Below, in pieces: positions 24,716 through 32,926 of a DNA stretch of 64,000 nucleotides. This stretch comes from Streptomyces avermitilis MA-4680 = NBRC 14893 (GTDB lineage Bacteria; Actinomycetota; Actinomycetes; Streptomycetales; Streptomycetaceae), in assembly GCF_000009765.2 (NCBI RefSeq), contig NC_003155.5:1178001-1242000 (forward strand), given 5' to 3'. The first letter of the stretch is position 1. Every line of letters starts with the position of its first letter. The notes beneath the pieces are model-generated. The model searched no databases. It was not told the origin of the DNA and saw only the letters and a program-made list of their open reading frames with translations. The translations under genes and the position numbers were made by a program.

Positions 24716-25546
24716 ATGGCGCCAGACATGAATTCACAGCGTTTCGGCGGCCGGCTGGCGCTTGTCACAGGTGCAGGCGGTGGCATCGGGCGGGCGACCG
24801 CCTGCGCTCTCGGATCGGCCGGGGCGCGAGTGGTGTGCGTGGACCGGGACGGCCGCGGCGCCGGGGTGACGGCCGACCTGGCCCGGACGCGGGGCGCGCG
24901 GGCGGCCTGGCCCGAGGTGGCCGACGTGTCCGACGGAGCGGCGATGGAGCGGTTCGCCGAGCGCGTCGCCGAGACGTACGGGGTCGTGGACCTGCTGGTG
25001 AACAACGCCGGCATCGGCATGGCGGGGCGTTTTCTCGACACGTCCGTCGAGGACTGGCAGCGCACCCTGGGCGTCAACCTCTGGGGTGTCATTCATGGTT
25101 GCCGCCTCATCGGCCGGCAGATGGCGGAGCGCGGGCAGGGCGGGCACATCGTGACGGTGGCGTCGGCGGCGGCGTTCCAGCCGACGCGGGCGGTCCCCGC
25201 GTATGCCACCAGCAAGGCGGCGGTGCTGATGCTGAGCGAGTGCCTGCGCGCGGAGTTCGCGGAGTTCGGGGTCGGAGTGAGCGTGGTGTGCCCGGGCTTC
25301 GTCCGTACGTCGTTCGCGTCGGCGATGCATTTCGCCGGTGTGCCCCGGCTGGAGCAGGAGCGGCTGCGGGCGCTGTTCGCCGGTCGCGGATGCAGCGCGG
25401 AGAAGGTGGCCGCGGCGGTACTGCGGTCGGTGGCGCGCGACTCGGCCGTGGTGACCGTGACGGCGGAAGCGCGGCTGTCACGGCTGATGAGCCGCTTCAC
25501 GCCACGCCTGCGCGCCGCGGTGGCGCGGATGGATCCCCCTTCGTAG
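24716..25546 (+). CDS. Short-chain dehydrogenase/reductase (avermectin cluster orf1)
   Basis: 276 residues, normal length for a classical SDR. The nucleotide-binding motif TGAGGGIGR is near residues 18-26, NNAG near 92, a catalytic Ser in the ASAAAF stretch, and the YATSK active site (YxxxK) follows. It is transcribed away from aveA4 and towards the glycosyltransferase, 57 bp upstream of it, so the two may share a transcript. Its place matches the reductase-like orf1 of the avermectin cluster, for which I know no settled function; the C5 ketoreductase AveF is a different gene outside this window. The start is uncertain: ATG at 24716 sits one base after a GGGGG run, too close for normal initiation, and ATG at 24728 has that run 13 bases upstream. 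Substrate unknown. Confidence 0.85.
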   Translation: MAPDMNSQRFGGRLALVTGAGGGIGRATACALGSAGARVVCVDRDGRGAGVTADLARTRGARAAWPEVADVSDGAAMERFAERVAETYGVVDLLVNNAGIGMAGRFLDTSVEDWQRTLGVNLWGVIHGCRLIGRQMAERGQGGHIVTVASAAAFQPTRAVPAYATSKAAVLMLSECLRAEFAEFGVGVSVVCPGFVRTSFASAMHFAGVPRLEQERLRALFAGRGCSAEKVAAAVLRSVARDSAVVTVTAEARLSRLMSRFTPRLRAAVARMDPPS

Positions 25547-25603
25547 GGCTGGCGGGGATCCCCTCCTTGCCTTCGAACATCTTCCGACGATGGGCAGTGA
25601 GAG

Positions 25604-26842
25604 ATGTCAGATCATTTTCTCTTCATGAGTGCGCCGTTCTGGGGGCATGTGTTCCCCAGTCTCGCCGTGGCGGAGGAGCTCGTGCACCGGGGCCACCACG
25701 TCACCTTTGTGACGGGCGCGGAAATGGCCGATGCGGTGCGTTCCGTGGGCGCTGATTTCCTGCGGTACGAGTCCGCCTTCGAGGGTGTCGACATGTACCG
25801 GCTGATGACCGAGGCCGAGCCGAACGCCATCCCCATGACGCTGTACGACGAGGGCATGTCCATGTTGCGTTCGGTGGAGGAGCACGTCGGCAAGGACGTT
25901 CCGGACCTGGTGGCCTACGACATCGCCACCTCCCTCAACGTGGGTCGTGTCCTCGCCGCCTCCTGGAGCAGGCCGGCCATGACGGTCATTCCCCTGTTCG
26001 CGTCCAACGGGCGCTTCTCCACGATGCAGTCGGTATTGGATCCGGATTCCGCTCAGGTCAGTGCGCCGCCGCCGCGCTTCTCGGAGCAGATGGAGTTGTT
26101 CGGCCTCGGGGCGCTGGTGCCGCGCCTCGCGGAGCTGCTCGTTTCCCGGGGTATCACGGAACCGGTCGACGATTTCCTTTCCGGACCGGAGGACTTCAAC
26201 CTGGTGTGTCTGCCGCGCGCCTTCCAGTACGCGGGCGACACCTTCGACGAGCGGTTCGCCTTCGTCGGACCATGTCTGGGTAAGCGCAGGGGTCTGGGCG
26301 AGTGGACACCACCGGGCAGCGGGCATCCAGTGGTGCTCATCTCCCTCGGGACCGTGTTCAACCGGCAGCTGTCCTTCTTCCGCACGTTCGTCCGGGCGTT
26401 CACCGACGTCCCCGTGCACGTCGTGATCTCGCTCGGCAAGGGGGTCGACCCCGATGTGCTGCGGCCGCTGCCGCCGAATGTCGAGGTGCACCGGTGGGTG
26501 CCGCACCATGCGGTGCTGGAGCATGCCAGGGCTCTGGTCACGCACGGCGGTACCGGCAGTGTGATGGAGGCACTGCACGCAGGGTGCCCGGTGCTCGTCA
26601 TGCCCTTGTCGCGGGACGCGCAGGTGACCGGCCGGCGGATCGCCGAGCTGGGGCTGGGTCGTATGGTGCAGCCGGAGGAGGTCACGGCGACGACGCTGCG
26701 CCGGCACGTGCTGGACATCATCTCCGATGACGCGATCACCCGACAGGTCAGGCAGATGCAGCGGGCCACGGTCGAGGCGGGCGGCGCCCTGCGGGCAGCG
26801 GACGAGACCGAGCGGTTTCTGCGCCGGACGCGCCGTCACTGA
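25604..26842 (+). CDS. aveBI: Macrolide glycosyltransferase, dTDP-L-oleandrose:aglycone oleandrosyltransferase
   Basis: 412 residues, GT1 family (GT-B fold) without membrane segments. The N-terminus has the HxxP-type acceptor-domain start (FWGHVFPSLAVAEEL), and the C-terminal donor site shows the HGGTGSVMEALHAGCPVLV motif near residues 310-330 and a DAQVTG stretch where family members read DQ. In the avermectin pathway AveBI attaches two L-oleandrosyl units one after the other, first to C13-OH and then to the first sugar. The flanking genes supply dTDP-L-oleandrose, which supports this role. The ATG at 25604 is preceded by GAGAG with very short spacing; ATG at 25625 is possible. Its last 95 bp lie antisense to the 3' end of aveBII. 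Confidence 0.93.
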   Translation: MSDHFLFMSAPFWGHVFPSLAVAEELVHRGHHVTFVTGAEMADAVRSVGADFLRYESAFEGVDMYRLMTEAEPNAIPMTLYDEGMSMLRSVEEHVGKDVPDLVAYDIATSLNVGRVLAASWSRPAMTVIPLFASNGRFSTMQSVLDPDSAQVSAPPPRFSEQMELFGLGALVPRLAELLVSRGITEPVDDFLSGPEDFNLVCLPRAFQYAGDTFDERFAFVGPCLGKRRGLGEWTPPGSGHPVVLISLGTVFNRQLSFFRTFVRAFTDVPVHVVISLGKGVDPDVLRPLPPNVEVHRWVPHHAVLEHARALVTHGGTGSVMEALHAGCPVLVMPLSRDAQVTGRRIAELGLGRMVQPEEVTATTLRRHVLDIISDDAITRQVRQMQRATVEAGGALRAADETERFLRRTRRH

Positions 26843-27827
26843 CCGGCAGCTCGGGCCGGGCGGTGAGTGGCTCCCACAGGGTTCGGTTCTCCACGTACCA
26901 CTGAACGGTCTGTGCCAGCCCCTCCTCGAAGGGCACGCGGGGCGCGTAACCGAGCTCGGCGGAGATCTTGCTGATGTCCAGCGAGTAGCGCCGGTCGTGC
27001 CCCTTGCGGTCGGTCACGGGTTCGACCATCGACCAGTCCACGCCGAGCAGGTCCAGGAGCCGGGCGGTGAGCTCACGGTTGGACAGCTCCGTCCCGCCTC
27101 CGATGTGGTAGATCTCGCCGGGCCTGCCGCGTTCGGCGACCAGGGCGATGCCACGGCAGTGGTCGTCCACGTGCAGCCAGTCGCGGACGTTTTCGCCGTC
27201 GCCGTACAAGGGCACCTTCGTGCCGTTCAGCAGATGGGTGACGAACCGCGGGATGAGTTTCTCCGGGAACTGGTGGGGGCCGTAGTTGTTCGAGCATCGG
27301 GTGATGATCACTGGTAGGCCGTGCGTGCGGTGGAAGGACCGGGCGAGCAGGTCGGAGGACGCCTTGGACGCGGAGTAGGGCGAGTTCGGCTCCAGCGGGG
27401 CGTCCTCGGTCCACGAGCCGGAGTCGATGGAGCCGTAGACCTCGTCCGTCGAGATGTACACGAAGCGGTCCACGGCGGCGTCGGTGGCGGCGCGGAGCAG
27501 GGTGTGAGTGCCGAGGACATTGGTGCGTACGAACTCGGCGGCGTCGGCCACGGACCGGTCCACGTGTGACTCCGCCGCGAAGTGGACCACCATGTCGGAG
27601 CCGTCCATCAGGTCCGCGACCAAGGGCCCGTCGCAGATGTCGCCGTGCACGAAGATCAGGGATGGGCTTCCCAGGACCGGTGCGAGGTTCTCCAGGCGAC
27701 CCGCGTAGGTCAGCTTGTCGAGCACCACGACCTCGGCACCGGTGAACGCCGGATACGCGCCCGTCAGCAACCGCCGTACGAAATGGGAACCGATGAAACC
27801 GGCGCCGCCCGTCACGAGTAGGCGCAT
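26748..27827 (-). CDS. aveBII: dTDP-glucose 4,6-dehydratase
   Basis: 359 residues, RmlB family (extended SDR). It converts dTDP-D-glucose to dTDP-4-keto-6-deoxy-D-glucose, the second step towards dTDP-L-oleandrose. Visible motifs: GGAGFIGSHF at 7-16 (NAD binding), STDEVYG with the Thr-Asp-Glu catalytic set, and YSASKASSD (YxxxK). The start overlaps the end of aveBIII by 16 bp, so the two are translationally coupled, aveBIII first. After the family's usual end (WEPLTARPEL) there is a low-complexity tail of about 35 residues that is coded antisense to the 3' end of aveBI. The tail may be dispensable. Confidence 0.95.
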   Translation of the reverse strand: MRLLVTGGAGFIGSHFVRRLLTGAYPAFTGAEVVVLDKLTYAGRLENLAPVLGSPSLIFVHGDICDGPLVADLMDGSDMVVHFAAESHVDRSVADAAEFVRTNVLGTHTLLRAATDAAVDRFVYISTDEVYGSIDSGSWTEDAPLEPNSPYSASKASSDLLARSFHRTHGLPVIITRCSNNYGPHQFPEKLIPRFVTHLLNGTKVPLYGDGENVRDWLHVDDHCRGIALVAERGRPGEIYHIGGGTELSNRELTARLLDLLGVDWSMVEPVTDRKGHDRRYSLDISKISAELGYAPRVPFEEGLAQTVQWYVENRTLWEPLTARPELPVSDGASGAETARSRPLPAGRRPPRPWPAASA

Positions 27828-28711
27828 CCCGGGCTCCTCACCGCGGCTTCCGCCGCAATACTCATCAGATACTCGCCGTAGCCGGAGCCGGCCAGTTCGA
27901 CCCCGCGCAGATAGCAGTCGTCCGCGTCGATCAGACCCATCCGGAAGGCGATCTCCTCGAGACAGGCGATCCGTACTCCCTGGCGCTTCTCCAGGACCTG
28001 CACATACTGCCCGGCGTGCATCAGCGAGTCGTGCGTCCCCGCATCGAGCCAGGTGAAGCCCCGGCCCAGGTCCACCAGCCGGGCCCGCCCCTCGGCGAGG
28101 TAGGCCCTGTTGACGTCGGTGATCTCCAGCTCGCCGCGGGCCGACGAGCGGATGCCCCGGGCCACCTCGATCACGTCGTTGTCGTACAGGTACAGGCCTG
28201 TGATCGCCAGGTTGGACCGGGGGGCGGTGGGTTTCTCCTCGACGGACAGCAGCTTTCCGGAGGCGTCGACCTCTCCGACTCCGTACCGTTCGGGATCCGT
28301 CACCGCGTATCCGAACAACACACAGCCGTCGACATCGCGGGTGTGGCTGCGCAGCAGGTGCGAAAAGCCCATGCCATGGAAGATGTTGTCCCCAAGGACA
28401 AGGGACACCTGATCCTGACCGATGAAATCGGCGCCGATGAGGAATGCCTCGGCGATTCCTCCCGGTCGCTGCTGCGCGGCGTAGTCGATGTTCAGCCCGA
28501 GGCGGCTTCCGTCTCCGAGCAGTCTCCGGAATTGTTCGAGATGATCGGGTGAGGAAATCACCAGGATGTCTTTTATGCCGCCGAGCATCAACACGGAGAG
28601 CGGGTAGTAGATCATGGGTTTGTCGTAGACAGGGAGCAGCTGCTTGGAAAGGGCACGGGTCAACGGGTAAAGCCGAGAGCCGGTTCCCCCCGCGAGCACG
28701 ATTCCCTTCAT
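27812..28711 (-). CDS. aveBIII: Glucose-1-phosphate thymidylyltransferase
   Basis: 299 residues, RmlA family. It makes dTDP-D-glucose from glucose 1-phosphate and dTTP, the entry to the oleandrose pathway. The start is set at ATG 28711, where the protein begins MKGIVLAGGTGSRLYPLT (nucleotide-binding GGTGSRL motif) and GGGGAG lies 7-12 bases upstream; an upstream ATG at 28783 would add 24 unrelated residues. Other family marks: KPMIYYPLS, LGDNIFHG, VEEKPTAP and FTWLDAGTHDSL. It is first in the two-gene unit aveBIII-aveBII, read divergently from aveBIV. Confidence 0.95.
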   Translation of the reverse strand: MKGIVLAGGTGSRLYPLTRALSKQLLPVYDKPMIYYPLSVLMLGGIKDILVISSPDHLEQFRRLLGDGSRLGLNIDYAAQQRPGGIAEAFLIGADFIGQDQVSLVLGDNIFHGMGFSHLLRSHTRDVDGCVLFGYAVTDPERYGVGEVDASGKLLSVEEKPTAPRSNLAITGLYLYDNDVIEVARGIRSSARGELEITDVNRAYLAEGRARLVDLGRGFTWLDAGTHDSLMHAGQYVQVLEKRQGVRIACLEEIAFRMGLIDADDCYLRGVELAGSGYGEYLMSIAAEAAVRSPGCAYS

Positions 28712-28887
28712 GTCGGACTCCCCGCAGTCGACGTTATATATCTCTGCCGTCTGCCCGACGGTACCAAGTGGCGGAAAACGCACCAGGAATTCGAGCGCCG
28801 CTAGGGGGAAGGGCTCAAGAAGATAGGGGCCACCAGATGGGGCGGTTTTCGGTGTGCCCGCCCCGGCCGACCGGAATACTGAAGAGC
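28712..28887. promoter_or_regulatory. Divergent aveBIII / aveBIV promoter region
   Basis: The 176-bp gap separates two divergent sugar genes. For aveBIII (minus strand) an AT-rich GATATATAAC stretch at about 28733-28745 is a plausible -10 region, with TTGGTA about 19 bp further upstream. GCTAGGGGGAAGG at 28799-28811 repeats the CTAGGGGG core seen in the aveA4/orf1 promoter. Assignments are by eye. Confidence 0.5.
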
Positions 28888-29868
28888 ATGCTGACGACTG
28901 GGATGTGCGACCGACCGCTGGTCGTCGTACTCGGAGCCTCCGGCTATATCGGGTCGGCCGTCGCGGCGGAACTCGCCCGGTGGCCGGTCCTGTTGCGGCT
29001 GGTGGCCCGGCGACCGGGCGTCGTTCCGCCGGGCGGCGCCGCGGAGACCGAGACGCGTACGGCCGACCTGACGGCGGCGAGCGAGGTCGCCCTCGCCGTG
29101 ACGGACGCCGACGTGGTGATCCACCTGGTCGCGCGCCTCACCCAGGGAGCGGCATGGCGGGCGGCGGAGAGCGATCCGGTGGCCGAGCGGGTGAACGTCG
29201 GGGTGATGCACGACGTCGTCGCGGCCCTGCGGTCCGGGCGCCGCGCCGGGCCGCCCCCGGTGGTGGTGTTCGCCGGGTCGGTCTACCAGGTGGGCCGCCC
29301 GGGTCGGGTCGACGGCAGTGAGCCGGACGAGCCCGTGACGGCCTATGCCCGTCAGAAACTCGACGCCGAACGGACGTTGAAGTCCGCCACGGTCGAGGGT
29401 GTCCTGCGGGGGATCTCGCTGCGGCTGCCCACCGTCTACGGCGCGGGGCCGGGCCCGCAGGGCAACGGCGTCGTGCAGGCGATGGTGCTCCGGGCGCTCG
29501 CCGACGAGGCCCTCACCGTGTGGAACGGAAGCGTGGTGGAGCGTGACCTGGTGCATGTGGAGGATGTCGCGCAGGCCTTCGTGAGCTGCCTGGCGCACGC
29601 GGATGCGCTCGCCGGGCGGCACTGGCTGCTCGGCAGCGGTCGTCCTGTGACCGTCCCGCACCTCTTCGGTGCCATCGCCGCCGGCGTGTCCGCCCGCACC
29701 GGGCGCCCCGCGGTGCCCGTGACCGCGGTGGACCCTCCGGCGATGGCGACGGCGGCGGACTTCCACGGGACCGTCGTCGACTCCTCGGCGTTCCGCGCGG
29801 TCACCGGGTGGCGGCCGCGGCTGTCGCTTCAGGAGGGCCTGGACCACATGGTGGCGGCTTACGTGTAG
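28888..29868 (+). CDS. aveBIV: dTDP-4-keto-6-deoxyhexose 4-ketoreductase
   Basis: 326 residues from ATG at 28888, preceded by GAAGAG; the open frame extends much further upstream without family similarity. NAD-dependent epimerase/dehydratase (extended SDR) family, close in type to EryBIV and TylCIV: GASGYIGSAV at 16-25 and YARQKLDAE (YxxxK) near 155. It reduces the C4 ketone of the deoxyhexose late in dTDP-L-oleandrose formation. A TGG-MC start 15 bp downstream (ATG 28903) cannot be excluded. It is the only sugar gene besides aveBI on the plus strand and converges on aveBV. Confidence 0.88.
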   Translation: MLTTGMCDRPLVVVLGASGYIGSAVAAELARWPVLLRLVARRPGVVPPGGAAETETRTADLTAASEVALAVTDADVVIHLVARLTQGAAWRAAESDPVAERVNVGVMHDVVAALRSGRRAGPPPVVVFAGSVYQVGRPGRVDGSEPDEPVTAYARQKLDAERTLKSATVEGVLRGISLRLPTVYGAGPGPQGNGVVQAMVLRALADEALTVWNGSVVERDLVHVEDVAQAFVSCLAHADALAGRHWLLGSGRPVTVPHLFGAIAAGVSARTGRPAVPVTAVDPPAMATAADFHGTVVDSSAFRAVTGWRPRLSLQEGLDHMVAAYV

Positions 29869-29895
29869 CGCCGGGGTGGCGGCCGGGCCCGGGCG

Positions 29896-29925
29896 GTGAC
29901 GGCCCGGATCCGGGTCGGCCGTCAC
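29896..29925. terminator. Hairpin between convergent aveBIV and aveBV
   Basis: GTGACGGCC (29896-29904) and GGCCGTCAC (29917-29925) form a 9-bp stem with a 12-nt loop. It lies between the stop of aveBIV and the stop of aveBV and overlaps the latter. The position suits a two-way terminator; no T-run is present, as is usual in Streptomyces. Confidence 0.5.
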
Positions 29926-30599
29926 AGCTTCTCGTCGAGGCCGCGGCTCGCGCGGTACTCCGGCAACATGCCGCGTCGCAGGGCCTGCTGGAGAGTCGGC
30001 GCGCGCCGGTCGCGCTCGGAGAGGATCGGTGCCCGCCCGAGGTGGTGGCCGAGGGGCAGGGCGAGGTCCGGATCCTCGGGCGAGAGGGCGTGTTCGTTCT
30101 GCGGAACGTAGCCGCTCGACATCAGGTACACCATCGCCGTGTCGTCTTCCAGCGCCACGAACGCGTGCCCGACCCCGATCGGCAGGTAGACGGAACGGAA
30201 GCGCTCCTGGTCGAGGAGGACCGAGTCCCACTGCCCGAAAGTCGGTGAGCCGGTGCGCAGGTCGACGACGAAGTCCAGGGCCCGTCCCCGGGCGCAGTGG
30301 ACGTACTTGGCCTGGCCGGGTGGTGTCGCGGTGAAGTGCACGCCGCGGACGACGCCGCGGCGCGAGACGCTCTGGCAGGTCTGCGCGGTGGGAAACCGGT
30401 GCCCGACGGCCTCGCTGAGGACCGGTTCCTGGTAGGGGGTGACGAAGAGCCCGCGCTCGTCGGGGAAGACCGTCGGGGTGAATTCGACGGCGCCCTCGAC
30501 GACGAGCCTCCGGACCGTGACACCGGCGGCGGTGGCCCGGGCGCCCGCGGGCGGGGCGGGCCGGTCGGCGGAGCTCCGGCGAGGCCGGCCAAGGGTCAT
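29922..30599 (-). CDS. aveBV: dTDP-4-keto-6-deoxyhexose 3,5-epimerase (RmlC type)
   Basis: 225 residues, RmlC-like cupin. The core shows RRGVVRGVHF (catalytic His of the RG-HF motif), RALDFVVDLRTGSPTFG (catalytic Asp) and GVGHAFVALEDDTAMVYLMS (family Tyr). It inverts C5, and possibly C3, of the 4-keto sugar, giving the L-series needed for L-oleandrose. About 25 residues precede the conserved core; a start at ATG 30599 has GAGAGAG about 10 bases upstream. It lies 61 bp downstream of aveBVI, the last gene of the run aveBVIII-BVII-BVI-BV. Confidence 0.92.
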   Translation of the reverse strand: MTLGRPRRSSADRPAPPAGARATAAGVTVRRLVVEGAVEFTPTVFPDERGLFVTPYQEPVLSEAVGHRFPTAQTCQSVSRRGVVRGVHFTATPPGQAKYVHCARGRALDFVVDLRTGSPTFGQWDSVLLDQERFRSVYLPIGVGHAFVALEDDTAMVYLMSSGYVPQNEHALSPEDPDLALPLGHHLGRAPILSERDRRAPTLQQALRRGMLPEYRASRGLDEKL

Positions 30600-30660
30600 C
30601 GCTGCACTCTCTCTGTCGTGCGGGTTGTCATACGGGTAGTCGTACGGGCCGGTTCCGGAG

Positions 30661-32070
30661 TCACAGCTCGACGGCGCGGGTGGTGAGCAGGGACAGCAGG
30701 GTGCGGGCCTGCACGTTCACGTAACGGCCGTACCGCAGCAGCTGGGTCAGCTGGCCCGGGGTGCACCAGCGGTACCCCGGGGGCGGGTCGTTCGGCGCCT
30801 GGCTCTCGTCGGCCTCGACGAACAGGTAGCGCGCCTGTGCGTGCAGAAAGCGACCGCCCTCCTCCGAGTGGACCGCCGCGTAGCGGATGCGGTCGGGCGC
30901 GGCCTCCAGCACCAGGTCGAGGAAGCGCGGCCTGGCCGGTCCCGTGAGGTGGGCGTAGTTGCGCGGGGTGTACTGGACCGTCGGGCCGAGTTCGATCGTG
31001 TCGAGGAAGCCGCCCTCGACCCTGCCGTGGGCGAGCAGGTGCGGTACGCCGCCGATCCGCCGGGTCAGGAAGGCGGTGATGCCGTGGCCGCACGGTTCGA
31101 TCAGGGGCTGGGTCCAGGCGGCGACCTCCCGGTTGGAGGCCTCGACACGGACCGCGACCACACGGAAGTACCGGTCCGCGTGGTGGGCGATGGACTCCGC
31201 GCCCGTGGTCCAGCCGGGGATGCCGGCCAGGGGCACGCGGCGGGCGTGCACGGAGTGCCGGGAGCGTTCGGCGGCGTACCAGGAGAGCAGTTCGGCGTCG
31301 CTGTGCAGGGCCGCGGGCTCGTCGAACGGGGTGGGAAGGCAGGCGAGGACCGTGCGTGCGTCCATGTTCACCAGGTTGTCCCGGTGCATCAGTTCGCCGA
31401 TCTGCCCCAGTGTCAGCCAGCGGAAGTCGTCGTCCAGTGGTACGTCCTCGTCGGTCTCCACCACGATGTTGCGGTTGAACTTCCGGTGGAACCAGGCTCC
31501 GTGCTCGGACTGGAGGACGTCGACCACCACGGTGGCGCGCCGGGGCTGTGTGAAGTACTCGAGGTACTTCACGGCGGCGCCCCCGTGGACCTTGGTGTAG
31601 TTGCTGCGCGTGGCCTGCACGGTGGGCGACAGCTGGACCAGGTTGATGTTGCCGGGCTCCATCTTGGCCTGCATCAGGAAGTGCAGGACCCCGTCGAACT
31701 TCTTGGCGAGGATGCCGAGGATGCCGATCTCGGGCTGGTGGATGATGGGCTGCTGCCATTCCGGGAAGGGCTGTTCACCGCCTCGGACGTGCAGTCCCTC
31801 CACGGAGAAGAACCGGCCGCTGCGGTGGGCCAGATTGCCGGTTCCGGGGTGAAACGACCAGGCGTCCATCCCGTGGAAGGGGATGCGCTCGACCCGGAAC
31901 CGGTGGGCCCCGGACCGCCGCGTCCACCAGCCGGTGAACGCGTCGAGGGACGTCCGGCGCCGGTGTCGCCCACGGCGGCGGAGCGGGCGAGGCACGCGGG
32001 CAGGGCGGCGTCGTGCCGCGCGGTGAGCGGTGCTGGGCTCGGTGTGGTCGGCATCGGCTCGTACGCTCAT
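30661..32070 (-). CDS. aveBVI: dTDP-4-keto-6-deoxyhexose 2,3-dehydratase
   Basis: 469 residues, NDP-hexose 2,3-dehydratase family, which is built of two tandem homologous halves; here both halves show the pattern (W/T)QPLI or WQQPIIHQPEIGILG, then QLSPTVQATRSNYTK and ELGPTVQYTPRNYAH. It removes the C2 hydroxyl (with a following reductase) on the way to 2,6-dideoxysugars. The start is fixed at ATG 32070 because its ATGA overlaps the TGA stop of aveBVII; the open frame runs on upstream without family similarity. Residues 1-45 are Arg-rich and variable. Works together with the aldo/keto reductase aveBVIII. Confidence 0.94.
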   Translation of the reverse strand: MSVRADADHTEPSTAHRAARRRPARVPRPLRRRGRHRRRTSLDAFTGWWTRRSGAHRFRVERIPFHGMDAWSFHPGTGNLAHRSGRFFSVEGLHVRGGEQPFPEWQQPIIHQPEIGILGILAKKFDGVLHFLMQAKMEPGNINLVQLSPTVQATRSNYTKVHGGAAVKYLEYFTQPRRATVVVDVLQSEHGAWFHRKFNRNIVVETDEDVPLDDDFRWLTLGQIGELMHRDNLVNMDARTVLACLPTPFDEPAALHSDAELLSWYAAERSRHSVHARRVPLAGIPGWTTGAESIAHHADRYFRVVAVRVEASNREVAAWTQPLIEPCGHGITAFLTRRIGGVPHLLAHGRVEGGFLDTIELGPTVQYTPRNYAHLTGPARPRFLDLVLEAAPDRIRYAAVHSEEGGRFLHAQARYLFVEADESQAPNDPPPGYRWCTPGQLTQLLRYGRYVNVQARTLLSLLTTRAVEL

Positions 32071-32840
32071 GCACCCCACGTCATGTAGATCACCGGTGGC
32101 TCGCGGCCGGGCAGTTGGCGCAGTGGGGCGTGGTCGAGGCCGAACGCCTCGCTCAGCGCCCTGGTCTCCCCCGGCCATTTGGGGTGGGTGAGTTCGTCGA
32201 AGGCGAGGATGCTGCCCCTGGTCAGGTGCGGTGTGATGACGTCCAGCAGTTCGCGCGTGGGGCGGTAGAGGTCCAGGTCGAAGTAGGCCAGCGCGATGAC
32301 GGTGTGCGGGTGTTCCGCCAGGTATTGGGGCACCGTTTCGCGTACGTCGCCCTGGACCACGAAGGAACGCTGGGTGTGGCCGTAGGGTTCGTTCGCCTCG
32401 TGCGCCGCGAGCACCTGCCGCAGGTGCTCCACTTCGCCGTCCGGCACGGCGAACCGCCCAGGGACCGCGCTGGTGCTGACCTCGTCCGCCTCGTCGATGT
32501 CGGGGAAGCCGGTGAACGTGTCGAAGCCGATGACGCGGCGCAGCGAGTTGTACGGCTCATAGATGCTGCGCAGCGCGGTCAGCGTGGCGAGGTGCCGTCC
32601 GTGCAGAACGCCGAACTCCATGATGACGCCGGGGACTTCCGGCAGCATGCGGTACAGCGCGTCCATGGAGAGCAGGTCGGCGAGCTGGTTGCGCCGCATG
32701 TAGACGGACAGGTTGTCGATCAGGTACTTCGGCGGGATCGGGCTGTCGACGAGGAGCTTGGTCAGCTGCTCGCGGGCAGCGCGTTCCTGCTCGGACTCGT
32801 GCGGCACGATCCGGGGATCGGTGAACTCCCGCTCGGTCAT
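32067..32840 (-). CDS. aveBVII: TylF/MycF-type sugar O-methyltransferase (3-O-methylation giving oleandrose)
   Basis: 257 residues, TylF (macrocin O-methyltransferase) family, SAM- and metal-dependent. Marks: EFGVLHGRHLATL (SAM site), GFDTFTGFPDID, YFDLDLYRPTRELLD and ILAFDELTHPKWPGET. Start chosen at ATG 32840, with AAAGGA 9-14 bases upstream; ATG 32858 would add six residues. The role as dTDP-L-olivose-type 3-O-methyltransferase is established for AveBVII and fits this pathway. Stop overlaps the aveBVI start (ATGA), so translation is coupled. Confidence 0.92.
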   Translation of the reverse strand: MTEREFTDPRIVPHESEQERAAREQLTKLLVDSPIPPKYLIDNLSVYMRRNQLADLLSMDALYRMLPEVPGVIMEFGVLHGRHLATLTALRSIYEPYNSLRRVIGFDTFTGFPDIDEADEVSTSAVPGRFAVPDGEVEHLRQVLAAHEANEPYGHTQRSFVVQGDVRETVPQYLAEHPHTVIALAYFDLDLYRPTRELLDVITPHLTRGSILAFDELTHPKWPGETRALSEAFGLDHAPLRQLPGREPPVIYMTWGA

Positions 32841-32926
32841 GGAGGCCTTTCCTTTCATGGGTCGGTACCGGGCGCGCCGGACGTGCCGGTCGTACCGGGC
32901 GTGCCGGCGGGCACGACGCTGTCGGG

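Noticed and set aside
25554-25563. GGGGATCCCC palindrome between orf1 and aveBI
   Set aside because: A 10-bp palindrome in GC-rich DNA is likely by chance; no second copy was seen in other promoters of the window.
25607-26839. 410-codon minus-strand frame over aveBI
   Set aside because: Exact antisense shadow of the glycosyltransferase gene.
28801-30231. 476-codon minus-strand frame over aveBIV
   Set aside because: Antisense to a clear SDR-type ketoreductase and without recognisable domains.
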